A stretch of DNA of 64,000 bases from Candidatus Mailhella merdavium (GCA_019119045.1 DWXS01000009.1:37184-101183); one strand, 5' to 3'; positions 33,807-43,082 are shown, counted from the first letter of the stretch. Numbers and translations: made by a program. Notes: generated from the sequence alone by a model not told the origin.

Positions 33807-35177
33807 TTAATGCTTTGGGGAGGATTCCGCCTTTCCCTCTCCAGATGACGGAGGAAGCTCCGCACTTGTTCCGCCGGGCAGGGAGTTGACCACAATGGAG
33901 GCGCGCAGCGCTGCATAAATGGGGGGAATATGCAGGCGTGCCGCCACGAAGTTGGCCGAAAGAACGACCAGCACGGCGGAGGGGAGGCAGGCCGAGGCTC
34001 CGGTGATTTCCATGACCAGCACGAGACTGACCAGAGGCGTACCCAGTACGGCGGCAAAGAATCCCGCCATACCCCAGACGAGCCAGCAGATTGTCGCAGG
34101 AGAGGGATAAACGCCTTCCAGTATGAAAGCTCCGGCGAGTCCGGAGAGCGCGCCCACACAGAGTATGGGCATGAGAATTCCTCCCGGGGCGTCGCCGGTG
34201 AAACTCAGCAGCGAAAAAGCGGACTTGACGGTCAGCAGCAGGAACAGTGTGCCGAGGGCTATTTCTTCGCTGCCCATTTGCAGGATCAGGGAACTTCCGC
34301 CCCCAAGCACTTCGGGCAGGAAGAAAAGCAGCAGCCCTGCCAGCAGCATGGGAGGAAGAATGCGCCACTGCCGGGGCAGGGGCAGGCGGGCTTCCGCCGT
34401 TTTTAGGCCCACAAGCGCGCGGTTGTAGAGAGAACCTCCCAGACCGAGGGCAAGGCCGAGCAGAATCAGCTTCCACCATGCCATATCCGGGACAGCGAGG
34501 TCGGAGAAGGGAAAAAGCCGACCAAAACCGAAAAATTTTTCGACGATCATCCACGAGCTGAAGGCCGCACAGAACGTCAGCAGGCAGGACGCGCGATTGA
34601 CGGGACGGCCAAGTTCTTCAAAGGCGAATATGGTCGCGGCCCACGGTGCGGAAAAGGCTGCGGCCATGCCCGCCGCGCCTCCCGCGGCCAGCAGGTTGCG
34701 GCGTTCGCTCTCCGTATGCCCCCACAGCGCGTCCGCAAGAGCCCCGATGCCTGCCCCGAGCTGGACGGAGGGCCCTTCTCTTCCCTGAGAGAGTCCTCCC
34801 GTCGTGTCCAGAAGACAGGATAGAAATTTTGCCGGAATGACGCGCAGCCAGATATGCGGCGGCACATGCAGTTTGCCTTCGCATTCCAGTTCAACCTGCG
34901 GAATGCCGCCGCCGGAAATCAGGGGAAGGGCGCGCACCATGCGACCCGCAGTATACGCCAGAGCTATAAGCGCGGCGACCCAGAGCAGCACTCCGGGAAG
35001 GCCATACTGCTCCATCAGTGTTCGCGCGGCAGGCCAGACATGGCGGGGAATGGCCTCCAGACACCAGCGGAAACTGCCTACCACACAGGCGGCCGTCAGA
35101 CCGACGAGTATTCCCTGCGTCAGAAGAAAAAACCAGCGCAGGAGACGGAGAAAGGGATGAGGGTGGGCGCGCATCAT
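33807..35177 (-). CDS. clcA: CLC-family chloride channel/transporter
   Basis: 456 residues with the hydrophobic CLC fold and no CBS domains. The gating Glu134 is in GREGP, and the EE pair in AFEELGRP is the proton-path Glu position, so it is likely a 2Cl-/H+ exchanger. The anion-coordinating Ser of the usual GSGIP motif is Gly (GGGIP at about 89-93). The third signature is present as GGILMP. Monocistronic, convergent with menA across 140 bases. Confidence 0.88.
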   Translation of the reverse strand: MMRAHPHPFLRLLRWFFLLTQGILVGLTAACVVGSFRWCLEAIPRHVWPAARTLMEQYGLPGVLLWVAALIALAYTAGRMVRALPLISGGGIPQVELECEGKLHVPPHIWLRVIPAKFLSCLLDTTGGLSQGREGPSVQLGAGIGALADALWGHTESERRNLLAAGGAAGMAAAFSAPWAATIFAFEELGRPVNRASCLLTFCAAFSSWMIVEKFFGFGRLFPFSDLAVPDMAWWKLILLGLALGLGGSLYNRALVGLKTAEARLPLPRQWRILPPMLLAGLLLFFLPEVLGGGSSLILQMGSEEIALGTLFLLLTVKSAFSLLSFTGDAPGGILMPILCVGALSGLAGAFILEGVYPSPATICWLVWGMAGFFAAVLGTPLVSLVLVMEITGASACLPSAVLVVLSANFVAARLHIPPIYAALRASIVVNSLPGGTSAELPPSSGEGKAESSPKH

Positions 35178-35412
35178 CCCCGGCTTATAGTATTCCGTTC
35201 TGCAAAGGACAAGGAGATTATTCTGATTCCGGGAAGTGAGTACTCGGGGACTCGGGAATGTATGGAAAATTTCATCTTATGAAGCGTCGCTTCGGGAGCG
35301 GGCAGGGATCGTCGTCTTGCCTTTGCCGGCGTCTGCCTTATGATGGGAACACGGAACGGGTTCCGCGCCGATGTGACGGAACCTCCGATGTCCCCTCTGA
35401 AAAGGTAGAATC

Positions 35413-36195
35413 ATGAAAGCTCTTTCTTTATTGTTTGCCTGCTGCGCTTTGTTGTTTGTTGCCGGTACGGCCCATGCCGAGCAGATTCCCGACGCGGAAC
35501 TGGAAGTTCAGATACGGCGTATTCTTCAGGAACATCCGGATATTGTTCTCGATATACTGCGTGAACATAGTGAAACCGCGCTGGACATCGTGCAGCTCGG
35601 AGCAGACCGGCGGCGTTCCGAAGCTCTGCGCTCGCAGTGGACGGAAGATGCCAAAACGCCCAAAAAGGCTACGCTGGAGGAACGTCCTTCCCGTGGGCCT
35701 GAAAATGCTCCCGTGACGCTTGTTGCCTTTTCCGATTTCACCTGCGCGTACTGTCAGCAGGCCGCCTTTGCTGTGGAAAGTCTGCTCAAGCGGTATCCGG
35801 AGGATGTACGCTTTGTCTTCAAGCAGTCGCCCAATTCCGAAACCGGTATTCTGGCCGGACGCTGGTTTGTGGCTGCGGCACGACAGGACATGAAAAAGGC
35901 CTGGAATTTTTACGGAATGCTTTTCGACGCGCAGAGAAAGCTTCTTGAGTCGCCCCTTCCCACACTGAAGGAAACTGCGGAAAAGGCGGGGCTGGATGTG
36001 AAAAAGCTGGAGGCTGACTTGCGGAAGAACGCACAGGCCATAGATCTTATTGTGGCTACGGATATCAGGGAAGCCAAGGATCTCGGTTTTGCAGGAACGC
36101 CGTATTTTCTGGTCAATGATCTGGTGATCCGCGGAGCAGTTCCTCTGGAAACATTTATTGACGCCGTGGAATTTGCCAAGACTGCGAAGAAGTAG
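35413..36195 (+). CDS. Periplasmic DsbA/DsbG-like thiol-disulfide protein
   Basis: 260 residues with a signal peptide ending AHA at about residue 22. An N-terminal helical dimerisation-like segment (about 25-80) precedes a thioredoxin domain with active site CAYC at 111-114 and the cis-Pro loop GTPYF. The layout resembles the Com1/ScsC/BdbD-type DsbA family. It oxidises or isomerises disulfides in the periplasm. It starts an apparent operon with ribF nine bases downstream. Confidence 0.88.
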   Translation: MKALSLLFACCALLFVAGTAHAEQIPDAELEVQIRRILQEHPDIVLDILREHSETALDIVQLGADRRRSEALRSQWTEDAKTPKKATLEERPSRGPENAPVTLVAFSDFTCAYCQQAAFAVESLLKRYPEDVRFVFKQSPNSETGILAGRWFVAAARQDMKKAWNFYGMLFDAQRKLLESPLPTLKETAEKAGLDVKKLEADLRKNAQAIDLIVATDIREAKDLGFAGTPYFLVNDLVIRGAVPLETFIDAVEFAKTAKK

Positions 36196-36203
36196 GAGCC
36201 TCC

Positions 36204-37196
36204 ATGCGAGTCGCGTTTTCCGCCGCCCGTGCCGCAGAGTGTACGGGCGGAAGAGAGACCGTGTGTACCATCGGTAATTTTGATGGCGTTCATCTCGGTC
36301 ATGAATCCCTGATCCTCCGCACCGTCACCCGGGCCAGAGAGCTGGGACTGCCTTCTCTGCTGATAACCTTTGAACCTCATCCGGCACAGGTGCTGTCTAC
36401 CAGAGAGGTTCCCGGCCTGAGTTCCAGAATTCAGCGTCTGGAACGATTTGCCCTGCTGGGAGTGGACCTGGCCTTACTGCTTCCCTTTACCCGGGAGTTC
36501 GCCGCACGCAGCGCACAGGAATTCTGTCGTCAGGTTCTCGCAGAGACGTTGCATGTGCGCCAGCTCGTGCTGGGCTATGATTTCTGCATGGGAAGCGATC
36601 AGGCGGGAGCGGAAGAGCTGGTCGGCTTCGGCAGGGAATTCGGCTTCGACGTTTCCTGTGTGAGTCCAGTCATGTATGAAGGCGCGCCGGTCAGTTCCTC
36701 GCGTATCCGGCGGGCGGTAGAGAGCGGCTATCTGGAACATGCCCGGGCCATGCTGGGACGGCCCTATGCCGTTCGCGGCGAAATAGTACACGGAGCCGGA
36801 AGAGGCGGGCCTCTGCTGGGCTTTGCTACGGCGAACATGGATGTCCGCGGACTGGTCATGCCGCCTCCTGCGGTCTATGCCACAAGTACCGCAATGGCGT
36901 CCTTCCCTGCGCTGGATGAAAACGGATGTACGGAAGTGGAGCCGCCGTTCACGGAGCCGCTCATGCCGTCCATGACGAGTTTCGGGCACAATCCTACCTT
37001 CGGGGAAGGTTCCCTGACTCTTGAAACACATATTCTGGATTTCAGGGATGATATCTACGGACGGCATATGGAGCTGCTGTTCCTCGGCAAGCTGCGTGAC
37101 GAGATGAAGTTTTCAGGACCGGAAGCTCTCATTGCCCAGCTCGACGCGGATCGGGAAGCCCGAAGGATGTTTCAACCGGAAGGGGAAGCCGTGTGA
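36204..37196 (+). CDS. ribF: Bifunctional riboflavin kinase/FAD synthetase
   Basis: 330 residues. The N-terminal FMN adenylyltransferase domain has CTIGNFDGVHLGHESLI and the later SSSRIRRAVESG motif. The C-terminal flavokinase domain begins near RPYAVRGEIVHGAGRGG and contains GHNPTFGEGSLTLETHILDF. It converts riboflavin to FMN and FAD. The chain is of normal length and has an insertion (about 218-238) in the kinase domain. The stop overlaps the following gene. Confidence 0.95.
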   Translation: MRVAFSAARAAECTGGRETVCTIGNFDGVHLGHESLILRTVTRARELGLPSLLITFEPHPAQVLSTREVPGLSSRIQRLERFALLGVDLALLLPFTREFAARSAQEFCRQVLAETLHVRQLVLGYDFCMGSDQAGAEELVGFGREFGFDVSCVSPVMYEGAPVSSSRIRRAVESGYLEHARAMLGRPYAVRGEIVHGAGRGGPLLGFATANMDVRGLVMPPPAVYATSTAMASFPALDENGCTEVEPPFTEPLMPSMTSFGHNPTFGEGSLTLETHILDFRDDIYGRHMELLFLGKLRDEMKFSGPEALIAQLDADREARRMFQPEGEAV

Positions 37197-37609
37197 GTAC
37201 GGGCAGGATGGACTGGACGGATTTTCAGAATGGTGCCTGCCTCGGCGGACGGGGAACGGACAACGGAACGGTGTTGCTGGATAAGGTTCATCCTCTGGGC
37301 GGGCGCGTGACTCTGGAGGAGGGCGGAGGACACCCCTGGGCCGTGACCTGCGGAGTAAGCGGCGCCGTGTTTGTTCACAGTATGTGGGCGCAGTCGCTTG
37401 ATGAAGCCGAATCCATGGCCGCATCCGTTATGGAGGATATCGGCGATTTCCTGGAGCGGATGGAATCGGATGAGGTATCGCAGTCGGAGGCCATCCGGTT
37501 TGCCGGAGTATGGATGGAGTCCTTTGTCGGAAAATATGACGGAACCCCCGAATGGCAGAAAAAGCCGCCTTTGCGAACGCTCTTTCCTGAATTTTTCGGG
37601 GCAGGCTGA
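37193..37609 (+). CDS. Conserved hypothetical protein downstream of ribF
   Basis: 138 residues from a GTG that overlaps the ribF stop (GTGA), which supports translation. No signal or membrane helix. It has a beta-rich first half (GRVTLEEGGGHPWAVTCGVSG) followed by an acidic helix (EAESMAASVMEDIGDFLERM). The family is not recognised. A strong terminator follows at 37631. Confidence 0.7.
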   Translation: MSTGRMDWTDFQNGACLGGRGTDNGTVLLDKVHPLGGRVTLEEGGGHPWAVTCGVSGAVFVHSMWAQSLDEAESMAASVMEDIGDFLERMESDEVSQSEAIRFAGVWMESFVGKYDGTPEWQKKPPLRTLFPEFFGAG

Positions 37610-37630
37610 ATTGCAGTCTGCGGAACCGTA

Positions 37631-37672
37631 AAAATGCCCATGGGAGCATAGCATGCTCCCATGGGCATTTTT
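37631..37672. terminator. Bidirectional intrinsic terminator
   Basis: A long near-perfect stem with GCCCATGGGAGCAT facing ATGCTCCCATGGGC, followed by ATTTTTG on the plus strand and preceded by AAAA, so it can end the ribF operon and act on minus-strand transcripts. Confidence 0.85.
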
Positions 37673-37804
37673 GTTGTTTTCCCGGGGGCATCCGGCGTTC
37701 TCTAAGCCCTCACCCGAAGGGATATTCTTTCAGAGATAGACCTGCTCAGAGACGGAATTCCAGAAGACGCTTTACGGAAGAATCTCCAGATTGCTCCGGC
37801 AGAG

Positions 37805-38722
37805 TTATTTCCGGCGCGCAATGGCTTCCTTGAGCAGAATTTCCAGCAGTTCTCCGAATTCCATGCCCAGCACGGAGGCTTCACGCGGGACAAGGCTTGC
37901 GGGGGTCATACCCGGCAGTGTGTTGACTTCCAGCACCTGAATCCGACCGTCGTCCGTCAGGATAAGATCCGTGCGGCTGTAGCCTGCAAGGCCGAGGCAG
38001 GCATGCGCCTGCAGAGCGGTTTCGCGTATGCTGTTCAGCATTTCTTCCGGCAGAGGCGCGGGACAGATTTCGCATTCTCCGGCGTCGGTATATTTGTCGT
38101 GATAATCAAAAAACTCATGCTGAGGCACAATCAGAACAGGAGGCAGGGCTTCCGTTTTTCCTCCGCGTTCCAGCACGCCGCAAGTGGCTTCCCTGCCCCG
38201 GATCAGCGGCTCGATCAGCACTTCCTGCCCCAGAGCAAACAGCGAGTCGAGAGCCTGCCGGAGTTCGGCCTGGTTCTGAACTCTGTACAGGTGCAGGCTT
38301 GAACCTCCGGTATCGGATTTGACGAACAGAGGGTAGGGCAGATGAGGCTGCCAGTCTTCCGGGGGCGGCGTGGGCAGATATATCCAGTCCGGAGTACCGA
38401 TGCCTGCTTTTCGGAACAGAGCCTTGGCCGCAGACTTGTGCAGTGCGAGAAAGGAACCCGCCGGCCCGGACCCCTGATACGGGCATCCGGCGCGATCCAG
38501 CAGAGCCTGGACAAGTCCGTCCTCGCCGGGCGCGCCGTGCAGGTTGAGAAAAGCCGCGTCATGGTTTGCAGCCAGATCCAGCAGGGAAGAGAGTCCGTCC
38601 GAGAGATCGTACCGGGTGACGCTGTGCCCCCGCTCCGTCAGGGCTTTTTGAATGGCCCTCGCGCCGATGAGCGAGATTTCCCGTTCCGGCGACCAGCCGC
38701 CTGCAACAAGCAGAATCTTCAT
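37805..38722 (-). CDS. ddl: D-alanine--D-alanine ligase
   Basis: 305 residues, ATP-grasp fold. The N-terminus has GGWSPEREISLIGARAI, the ATP-binding Lys lies in YPLFVKSDTGGSSLHLYRV, and the C-terminal metal site is RIQVLEVNTLPGMTPASLVP. It makes the D-Ala-D-Ala dipeptide for peptidoglycan. It is the last gene of a four-gene minus-strand run with an HD hydrolase, a MocA-like protein and dut. Confidence 0.95.
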   Translation of the reverse strand: MKILLVAGGWSPEREISLIGARAIQKALTERGHSVTRYDLSDGLSSLLDLAANHDAAFLNLHGAPGEDGLVQALLDRAGCPYQGSGPAGSFLALHKSAAKALFRKAGIGTPDWIYLPTPPPEDWQPHLPYPLFVKSDTGGSSLHLYRVQNQAELRQALDSLFALGQEVLIEPLIRGREATCGVLERGGKTEALPPVLIVPQHEFFDYHDKYTDAGECEICPAPLPEEMLNSIRETALQAHACLGLAGYSRTDLILTDDGRIQVLEVNTLPGMTPASLVPREASVLGMEFGELLEILLKEAIARRK

Positions 38723-38771
38723 TGCGATATCCTCAGGATTCGGGCGCGGCGCAATGCCGCGTACAGGAAGG

Positions 38772-39365
38772 TCATTTTTTCAGCCGCAGACGATCCAGCA
38801 GCGCGGCTTCATGGAGCAGGCTCCGTTTCCGGTTCAGGCGGATACTGGCGCGGTGTTCCTCATTGTCCCCATAACGATTCAGCAGATCGTCAAAGCGTTC
38901 TTCCAGACTGACCAGTCTGTCATGACGGACCCGCTTATCCGCATAGGCCACCAGCAGGGGCAGGCGCAGCGGTTCGTTTTCCGGCGCAAGGGGGCCTTCT
39001 TCCCAGGGCCATTGCACATGATAGAGAACCGCCTGCGCCAGCAGCGGATTGCCGGTTTCCTCCCGCACGATGGCGGCGCCGAGCTGATCATGCGCGCCGC
39101 CGTGCAGAATGGTCCAGGTTTTTGCGATGTCGTGCAGCATGGCCGCGGCTCTGGCCGCAGCTTCGCTTGTGCCGGGCGGGGCAATACCCATGTCCTCCGC
39201 CCGACGCGCCAGACTCATGGCCACATCGGCCACAGCGCTGCAATGAGCGCGGATATTGGGAAGCATGGCATATTTTTCCCACAGGGCTTCACATTCCTCC
39301 CTGCCCGGTATGGGCAGAGAAAGATCAGGAAGAATTTCAAGCGGAGGATAGGTAAGGGCAGGCAT
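38772..39365 (-). CDS. HD-domain phosphohydrolase
   Basis: 197 residues. The metal site is formed by His in HCSAVADVAMSLARR, the HD pair in MLHDIAKTW, and a later GAAIVREE segment; this is the HDIG-type pattern of small metal-dependent phosphohydrolases such as YqeK-like enzymes. The substrate is not clear. It sits 49 bases before ddl and 42 bases after the MocA-like gene. Confidence 0.82.
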   Translation of the reverse strand: MPALTYPPLEILPDLSLPIPGREECEALWEKYAMLPNIRAHCSAVADVAMSLARRAEDMGIAPPGTSEAAARAAAMLHDIAKTWTILHGGAHDQLGAAIVREETGNPLLAQAVLYHVQWPWEEGPLAPENEPLRLPLLVAYADKRVRHDRLVSLEERFDDLLNRYGDNEEHRASIRLNRKRSLLHEAALLDRLRLKK

Positions 39366-39407
39366 GGAATTCCCCTTCTTGGCAGTCTGTCCGGGCGCGA
39401 TGTGCGC

Positions 39408-40052
39408 TCACGGGGCCGAAGCGCGTCGGACAAGCCGGGCATAGGCCTCGGGCGTATCCGCGTCGGCAAGACAGGAATCGCCGGCACAGGACACGTCCAG
39501 CAGCGGATTGGCCTTTACGATGCTGCGCGCGCCCACGTCGCCGGAAAGGCGGAACAGCTCGGCAAAAAAAGCGGCGTGGATCACCACCGGATTGCCGCGG
39601 CTTCCGTTTTCCGCACGGGGGGCCACACAGAACGCGCGTTCCCGTTCATGATAGGCCGTGAGAAAGGTGGATGCAAGCCGGCGTACCAGAGCGGCGTCCA
39701 CCAGAGGCTGATCGCCGAGCAGCACCATGACGCCGGGCGCATCCGGCGCCAGTTCCTGCACAAGAGCCAAACCTGCCTTCAGGCTTTCCGCCTGTCCCAG
39801 CACAGCCCGGACTGCCGTGGTCGCATGAAAGACCCTGTGTCGTCCCTGTTCTTCTGCCAGGCAGCTTGAGCGTACCTCCGGGGGGGTATGGGGACCTGTT
39901 ACCAGAACAACCGGAGCCAGTCCTCCGTTCAACGCCGCCCGTGCGGCGTGCGCGACAAGGGGACGGCCCTCAAGAGGCAGGAGCAGCTTGCAGCGTCCGC
40001 CCATTCTGCGCGAAAAGCCCGCCGCGAGGAGAATGCCGGGCAGAGTCTTCAC
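39408..40052 (-). CDS. MobA/MocA-like nucleotidyltransferase
   Basis: 214 residues. The GT-A nucleotide-binding start is LLAAGFSRRMGGRCKLLLPLEG, followed by a VLLGDQPLVDAALV metal-binding loop and RGNPVVIHAAFF. This pattern is that of molybdenum-cofactor cytidylyl/guanylyltransferases (MocA/MobA). It would tailor the molybdopterin cofactor for oxidoreductases. The start overlaps the dut stop as ATGA. Confidence 0.85.
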   Translation of the reverse strand: MKTLPGILLAAGFSRRMGGRCKLLLPLEGRPLVAHAARAALNGGLAPVVLVTGPHTPPEVRSSCLAEEQGRHRVFHATTAVRAVLGQAESLKAGLALVQELAPDAPGVMVLLGDQPLVDAALVRRLASTFLTAYHERERAFCVAPRAENGSRGNPVVIHAAFFAELFRLSGDVGARSIVKANPLLDVSCAGDSCLADADTPEAYARLVRRASAP

Positions 40053-40507
40053 TTCGTCCCCGTATGACCGAAACCGCCTGATCCCCGTTCCGTGGCGGAA
40101 AGTTCCTGCGCTTCCACGGGAAGCAGCCGCGCGACGGGCTGAAAGATCAGTTGGGCCACACGCTCCCCACGCGATACGGACATCGTTTCGGAAGAGGTGT
40201 TGAGCAGCCAGACGACAAGCTCGCCCCGGTAGTCGGGATCGATGACGCCTACGCCCTGAGCCACGGTCAGCCCCTTTACTGCGCCTAGCCCGCTGCGGGA
40301 ATAAACAAAGCCCGCAACATCCGGAGTCATCGGCTCAATGGCAATTCCGACGGGTATACCCGCACGTTCTCCGGCCTTGATGTGTATGCTTTCCTCTTCC
40401 GGGCAGGCGCGCAGATCCAGGCCGACGGAGCCTGATGTCGCATAGTTCAGACCTTCGCCGTACAGCGCACGGGCGTCCCGAAGATATTGCACTTTGACAG
40501 ACTTCAC
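40049..40507 (-). CDS. dut: Deoxyuridine triphosphatase
   Basis: Predicted 152 residues (E. coli: 151-152). A GTG at 40507 with AGGGGG upstream is chosen; the longer frame adds 72 residues of no known domain. Conserved motifs are ATSGSVGLDLRA, VYSRSGLGAVKGL, GVIDPDYRGE, RGERVAQLIFQPV and the C-terminal RGSGGFGHTG that closes the active site. It hydrolyses dUTP to dUMP and protects DNA from uracil. Confidence 0.93.
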   Translation of the reverse strand: MKSVKVQYLRDARALYGEGLNYATSGSVGLDLRACPEEESIHIKAGERAGIPVGIAIEPMTPDVAGFVYSRSGLGAVKGLTVAQGVGVIDPDYRGELVVWLLNTSSETMSVSRGERVAQLIFQPVARLLPVEAQELSATERGSGGFGHTGTK

Positions 40508-40631
40508 CCAGTCCCCCTGAAATGTTTCATGTTTTTGCAGAGTCCCGCAAGATGGACTTTTCATGGAATATACAGGGAAACGACGCGGAGGCAAAGCGGG
40601 GTCCGCCGCCGGACCGCTTTGCGTGAAAGGC

Positions 40632-40660
40632 TTGACAGACGGGGATGCGGCAGGTATAAA
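40632..40660 (+). promoter_or_regulatory. Sigma-70 promoter of the rimP-nusA-infB operon
   Basis: TTGACA at 40632-40637, 17-base spacer, TATAAA at 40655-40660: an excellent match. Transcription would start near 40667, leaving a leader of about 220 bases before rimP. The remaining bases 40508-40631 carry the divergent dut upstream region with no gene. Confidence 0.8.
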
Positions 40661-40763
40661 ACTACCGCGGTGAAAAGAGATGTTCGCAAGACGCCGTGCG
40701 TTGAACCTTTCTTTTCTTTCCATTCTGTTGAACCGGGATTCCTGCGGAATGTTCGAGTTGGAT

Positions 40764-40794
40764 GGGGTGGCCTGTCAGGGCCTCCCTTTTTTTT
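40764..40794 (+). terminator. Leader terminator/attenuator upstream of rimP
   Basis: Stem GGG-t-GGCC / GGCC-t-CCC with a six-base loop and one T-T mismatch, followed by eight T residues (40787-40794). It lies between the promoter at 40632 and the rimP start, so it must be read through for operon expression. Confidence 0.7.
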
Positions 40795-40889
40795 ATCCGT
40801 ACTCCGTCGGCGTCCCTGAAAGCTCCCCCGCGTTTTTCCGGAACGTCTGCCGGTACGCGCGGGGCGAAGCGGAGGCCGGAACACAAGGC

Positions 40890-41573
40890 ATGAACAGGGA
40901 TCTTTTCGAGGGGGCCTCGGCCCGTAAATTTTCCAGAGAGGAAGCTCTGCGGCTTATCCATGATGCCGTACAGCCTGTGGCCGCCTCGTTCGGACTTGAG
41001 GTGTGGGGGATTGAACTCGCGGGCGCGGGCAGGCCTGTAGTGCGGATCTTTGTGGATGCGCCGGCCTCTGCGCTCCCTTCCGAAGCGTGTTCCCCGGAGG
41101 AGAATGATGCTCCCGGCGTTCAGGGCGGCGTAGGAGTGGAACAGTGTGCGGAAATTTCCCGCATGGTGGGTCTGGCTCTGGACGTGGAAGATGTTTTTCC
41201 CGACGCCTGGACGCTGGAAGTTTCCTCTCCCGGTATGGACAGACCTTTTTTCAAGGCTTCCCAGCTTCTTCCCTATGTAGGGCGGGAGCTTGACGTCACA
41301 CTCTGGAATCCGCATCCCGCGTATGCTCCGCGCAAGAAGTTTCGGGGCACGCTCGTCCGTGCGGGCGGGGACGATTTCACGCTGCATGTGGACGACATGC
41401 CCCCGCCGCTGTGTGAAGCCGATATCGACATGACCTGGGACAGCGTCCGCAGGGCGCGCCTTGTTCCCGTTTTTCCCGACACGAGCAAACCCGGAAAGAA
41501 AGCCGCTCCCGGCGTCCCCAGGGGGACGGCCGCGAAGAAGTCTGCCGGGGGAGGTAAAAAGCATGAATCTTGA
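40890..41573 (+). CDS. rimP: Ribosome maturation factor RimP
   Basis: Predicted 227 residues. The ATG at 40890 begins MNRDLFEGA; the in-frame ATG at 40680 is unlikely because the leader terminator lies between. The RimP core contains GLEVWGIELAGAGRPVVRIFVD, CAEISRMVGLALD and LEVSSPGMDRPF. A basic, Lys-rich tail of about 40 residues extends past the usual 150-residue family length. RimP helps assemble the 30S subunit. It overlaps nusA by 11 bases. Confidence 0.92.
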   Translation: MNRDLFEGASARKFSREEALRLIHDAVQPVAASFGLEVWGIELAGAGRPVVRIFVDAPASALPSEACSPEENDAPGVQGGVGVEQCAEISRMVGLALDVEDVFPDAWTLEVSSPGMDRPFFKASQLLPYVGRELDVTLWNPHPAYAPRKKFRGTLVRAGGDDFTLHVDDMPPPLCEADIDMTWDSVRRARLVPVFPDTSKPGKKAAPGVPRGTAAKKSAGGGKKHES

Positions 41574-42849
41574 GCTGAAGAAAGCCATAGATCAGATCAG
41601 CAAGGATAAGGGTCTTGAGCGCGACATGTTGATCGATACGCTCGAAGACGCCGTGCGCACGTCGGTGATCCGTAAATACGGCGAAGATCTTGACGTGGAA
41701 GTCCGGTATAACGACGATACGGGCGATATCGAGGTGTATCAGTTCAAGTTCGTCGTGGACGATGTCGCCAACGAACTGACCCAGATCGATCTGGAAGAAG
41801 CCCGCAAGCATGACCCTTCCGTTCAGCTTGATGATGAAATGGGGTTCCGTCTGAAAGTGGAAGATCTGGGACGTATTGCCGCGCAGTCCGCCAAGCAGGT
41901 GATCATTCAGCGTATGCGCGATGCCGAGCAGGAAATCATTTACGAGCAGTATAAGGATCGCGTGGGCGAAATTGTATCCGGCATCATCCAGCGTCGGGAT
42001 AAGGGCGGATGGGTTGTCGGTCTCGGCGGTACGGAAGCCCTGCTTCCCCGTGAAGAGCAGATTCCCCGCGAACATTACAAGCGCGGCGATCGCACGCAGG
42101 CTCTGATCATAGAGGTCAGAAAGGAAGGCCGCGGCCCGCAGGTGATCATTTCCCGTGCGCACCGGGATTATATGGCGGCTCTGTTCCGGCGCGAAGTTCC
42201 TGAAGTGGACGACGGCACCGTGCAGATCATGGGGGTGGCCCGTGATCCCGGCTCTCGGGCCAAGGTGGCCGTCGTTTCCCGCGCCCACGAGGTTGATCCC
42301 GTCGGCGCCTGCGTGGGGGTGCGCGGATCGCGTATTCAGAATATTGTGCAGGAACTGCGCGGCGAGCGTATCGATATCGTGGTCTGGAGTCCTGAAATCG
42401 CCGCATATGCCCGCAACGCGCTGGCTCCTGCCATTATTTCCCGCATTGTCGTGGATGAAAGCGAAAACCTGCTGGAAGTCACCGTTCCCGACGATCAGCT
42501 CACCAACGCCATCGGACGCAAGGGACAGAACGTCAAGCTGGCCGCCAAACTGCTGGGCTGGAAGATCGATATCTTCTCCGAATCCCGCTACAACGAAGCC
42601 AATGCCGTCGGACGTGGCCTCGAACAGGTGGCAAGCGTTGCTGAAATTTCCGTGGATCAGCTCGTCAGCGCAGGATACACCACGCTGGACAGCCTTCGCG
42701 ACGCAAGCGATGCGGATCTGGCCGACAAGCTCGCTCTGAGCGCGCCCCGTATCGCGGAGCTGCGCGCCGCCGTCAACTTCCTGAGCCCCGTTGTCGAAGG
42801 TTCGGATCGGAAGGAAACGGAAGAAGCTGCTCAAGAGGCGGGAGAATAA
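41563..42849 (+). CDS. nusA: Transcription termination/antitermination factor NusA
   Basis: Predicted 428 residues, ATG at 41563 after GGGGGAGG. Domains in order: N-terminal RNA-polymerase-binding domain (1-130), S1 domain (about 135-200), two KH domains (about 200-345, with GVRGSRIQNIVQELRGERID and IGRKGQNVKLAAKL) and one C-terminal helix-hairpin-helix repeat. It lacks the second acidic repeat of E. coli NusA, as is normal outside the gamma-proteobacteria. It controls pausing and termination and may act on its own leader. Confidence 0.96.
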   Translation: MNLELKKAIDQISKDKGLERDMLIDTLEDAVRTSVIRKYGEDLDVEVRYNDDTGDIEVYQFKFVVDDVANELTQIDLEEARKHDPSVQLDDEMGFRLKVEDLGRIAAQSAKQVIIQRMRDAEQEIIYEQYKDRVGEIVSGIIQRRDKGGWVVGLGGTEALLPREEQIPREHYKRGDRTQALIIEVRKEGRGPQVIISRAHRDYMAALFRREVPEVDDGTVQIMGVARDPGSRAKVAVVSRAHEVDPVGACVGVRGSRIQNIVQELRGERIDIVVWSPEIAAYARNALAPAIISRIVVDESENLLEVTVPDDQLTNAIGRKGQNVKLAAKLLGWKIDIFSESRYNEANAVGRGLEQVASVAEISVDQLVSAGYTTLDSLRDASDADLADKLALSAPRIAELRAAVNFLSPVVEGSDRKETEEAAQEAGE

Positions 42850-42853
42850 GCGC

Positions 42854-43078
42854 ATGGCGGGGCACATGCCCACCAGAATGTGCGTAATTTGCAGACGGCG
42901 CTTTGCCAAGTCGCAATTGTTGCGCCACGTTCTTTCCCACTCCGGCGGAGAAAGAACGCTTGAGGCCGACGAAACTCAGAAAAAGCCGGGGCGGGGATGG
43001 TATGTCTGTTCCGCCCCCGCCTGCCGGGAAAAGTTCGCCAAGATGGGCCGGCCGAAGAGCGGGCGCAAGGGGGGTTGA
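42854..43078 (+). CDS. ylxR: YlxR-family RNA-binding protein
   Basis: Predicted 74 residues from the ATG at 42854, four bases after nusA. The family's MCVICRRRF start and the [12 protein letters not shown] segment are present. YlxR (DUF448) proteins sit between nusA and infB in many bacteria, exactly as here; a basic surface suggests RNA or nucleoid binding, and some act as regulators. Confidence 0.9.
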   Translation: MAGHMPTRMCVICRRRFAKSQLLRHVLSHSGGERTLEADETQKKPGRGWYVCSAPACREKFAKMGRPKSGRKGG

Positions 43079-43082
43079 CCAT

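Noticed and set aside
40680..40889. N-terminal extension of RimP from the ATG at 40680
   Set aside because: The extra 70 codons run through the leader terminator stem and T run and show no RimP similarity.
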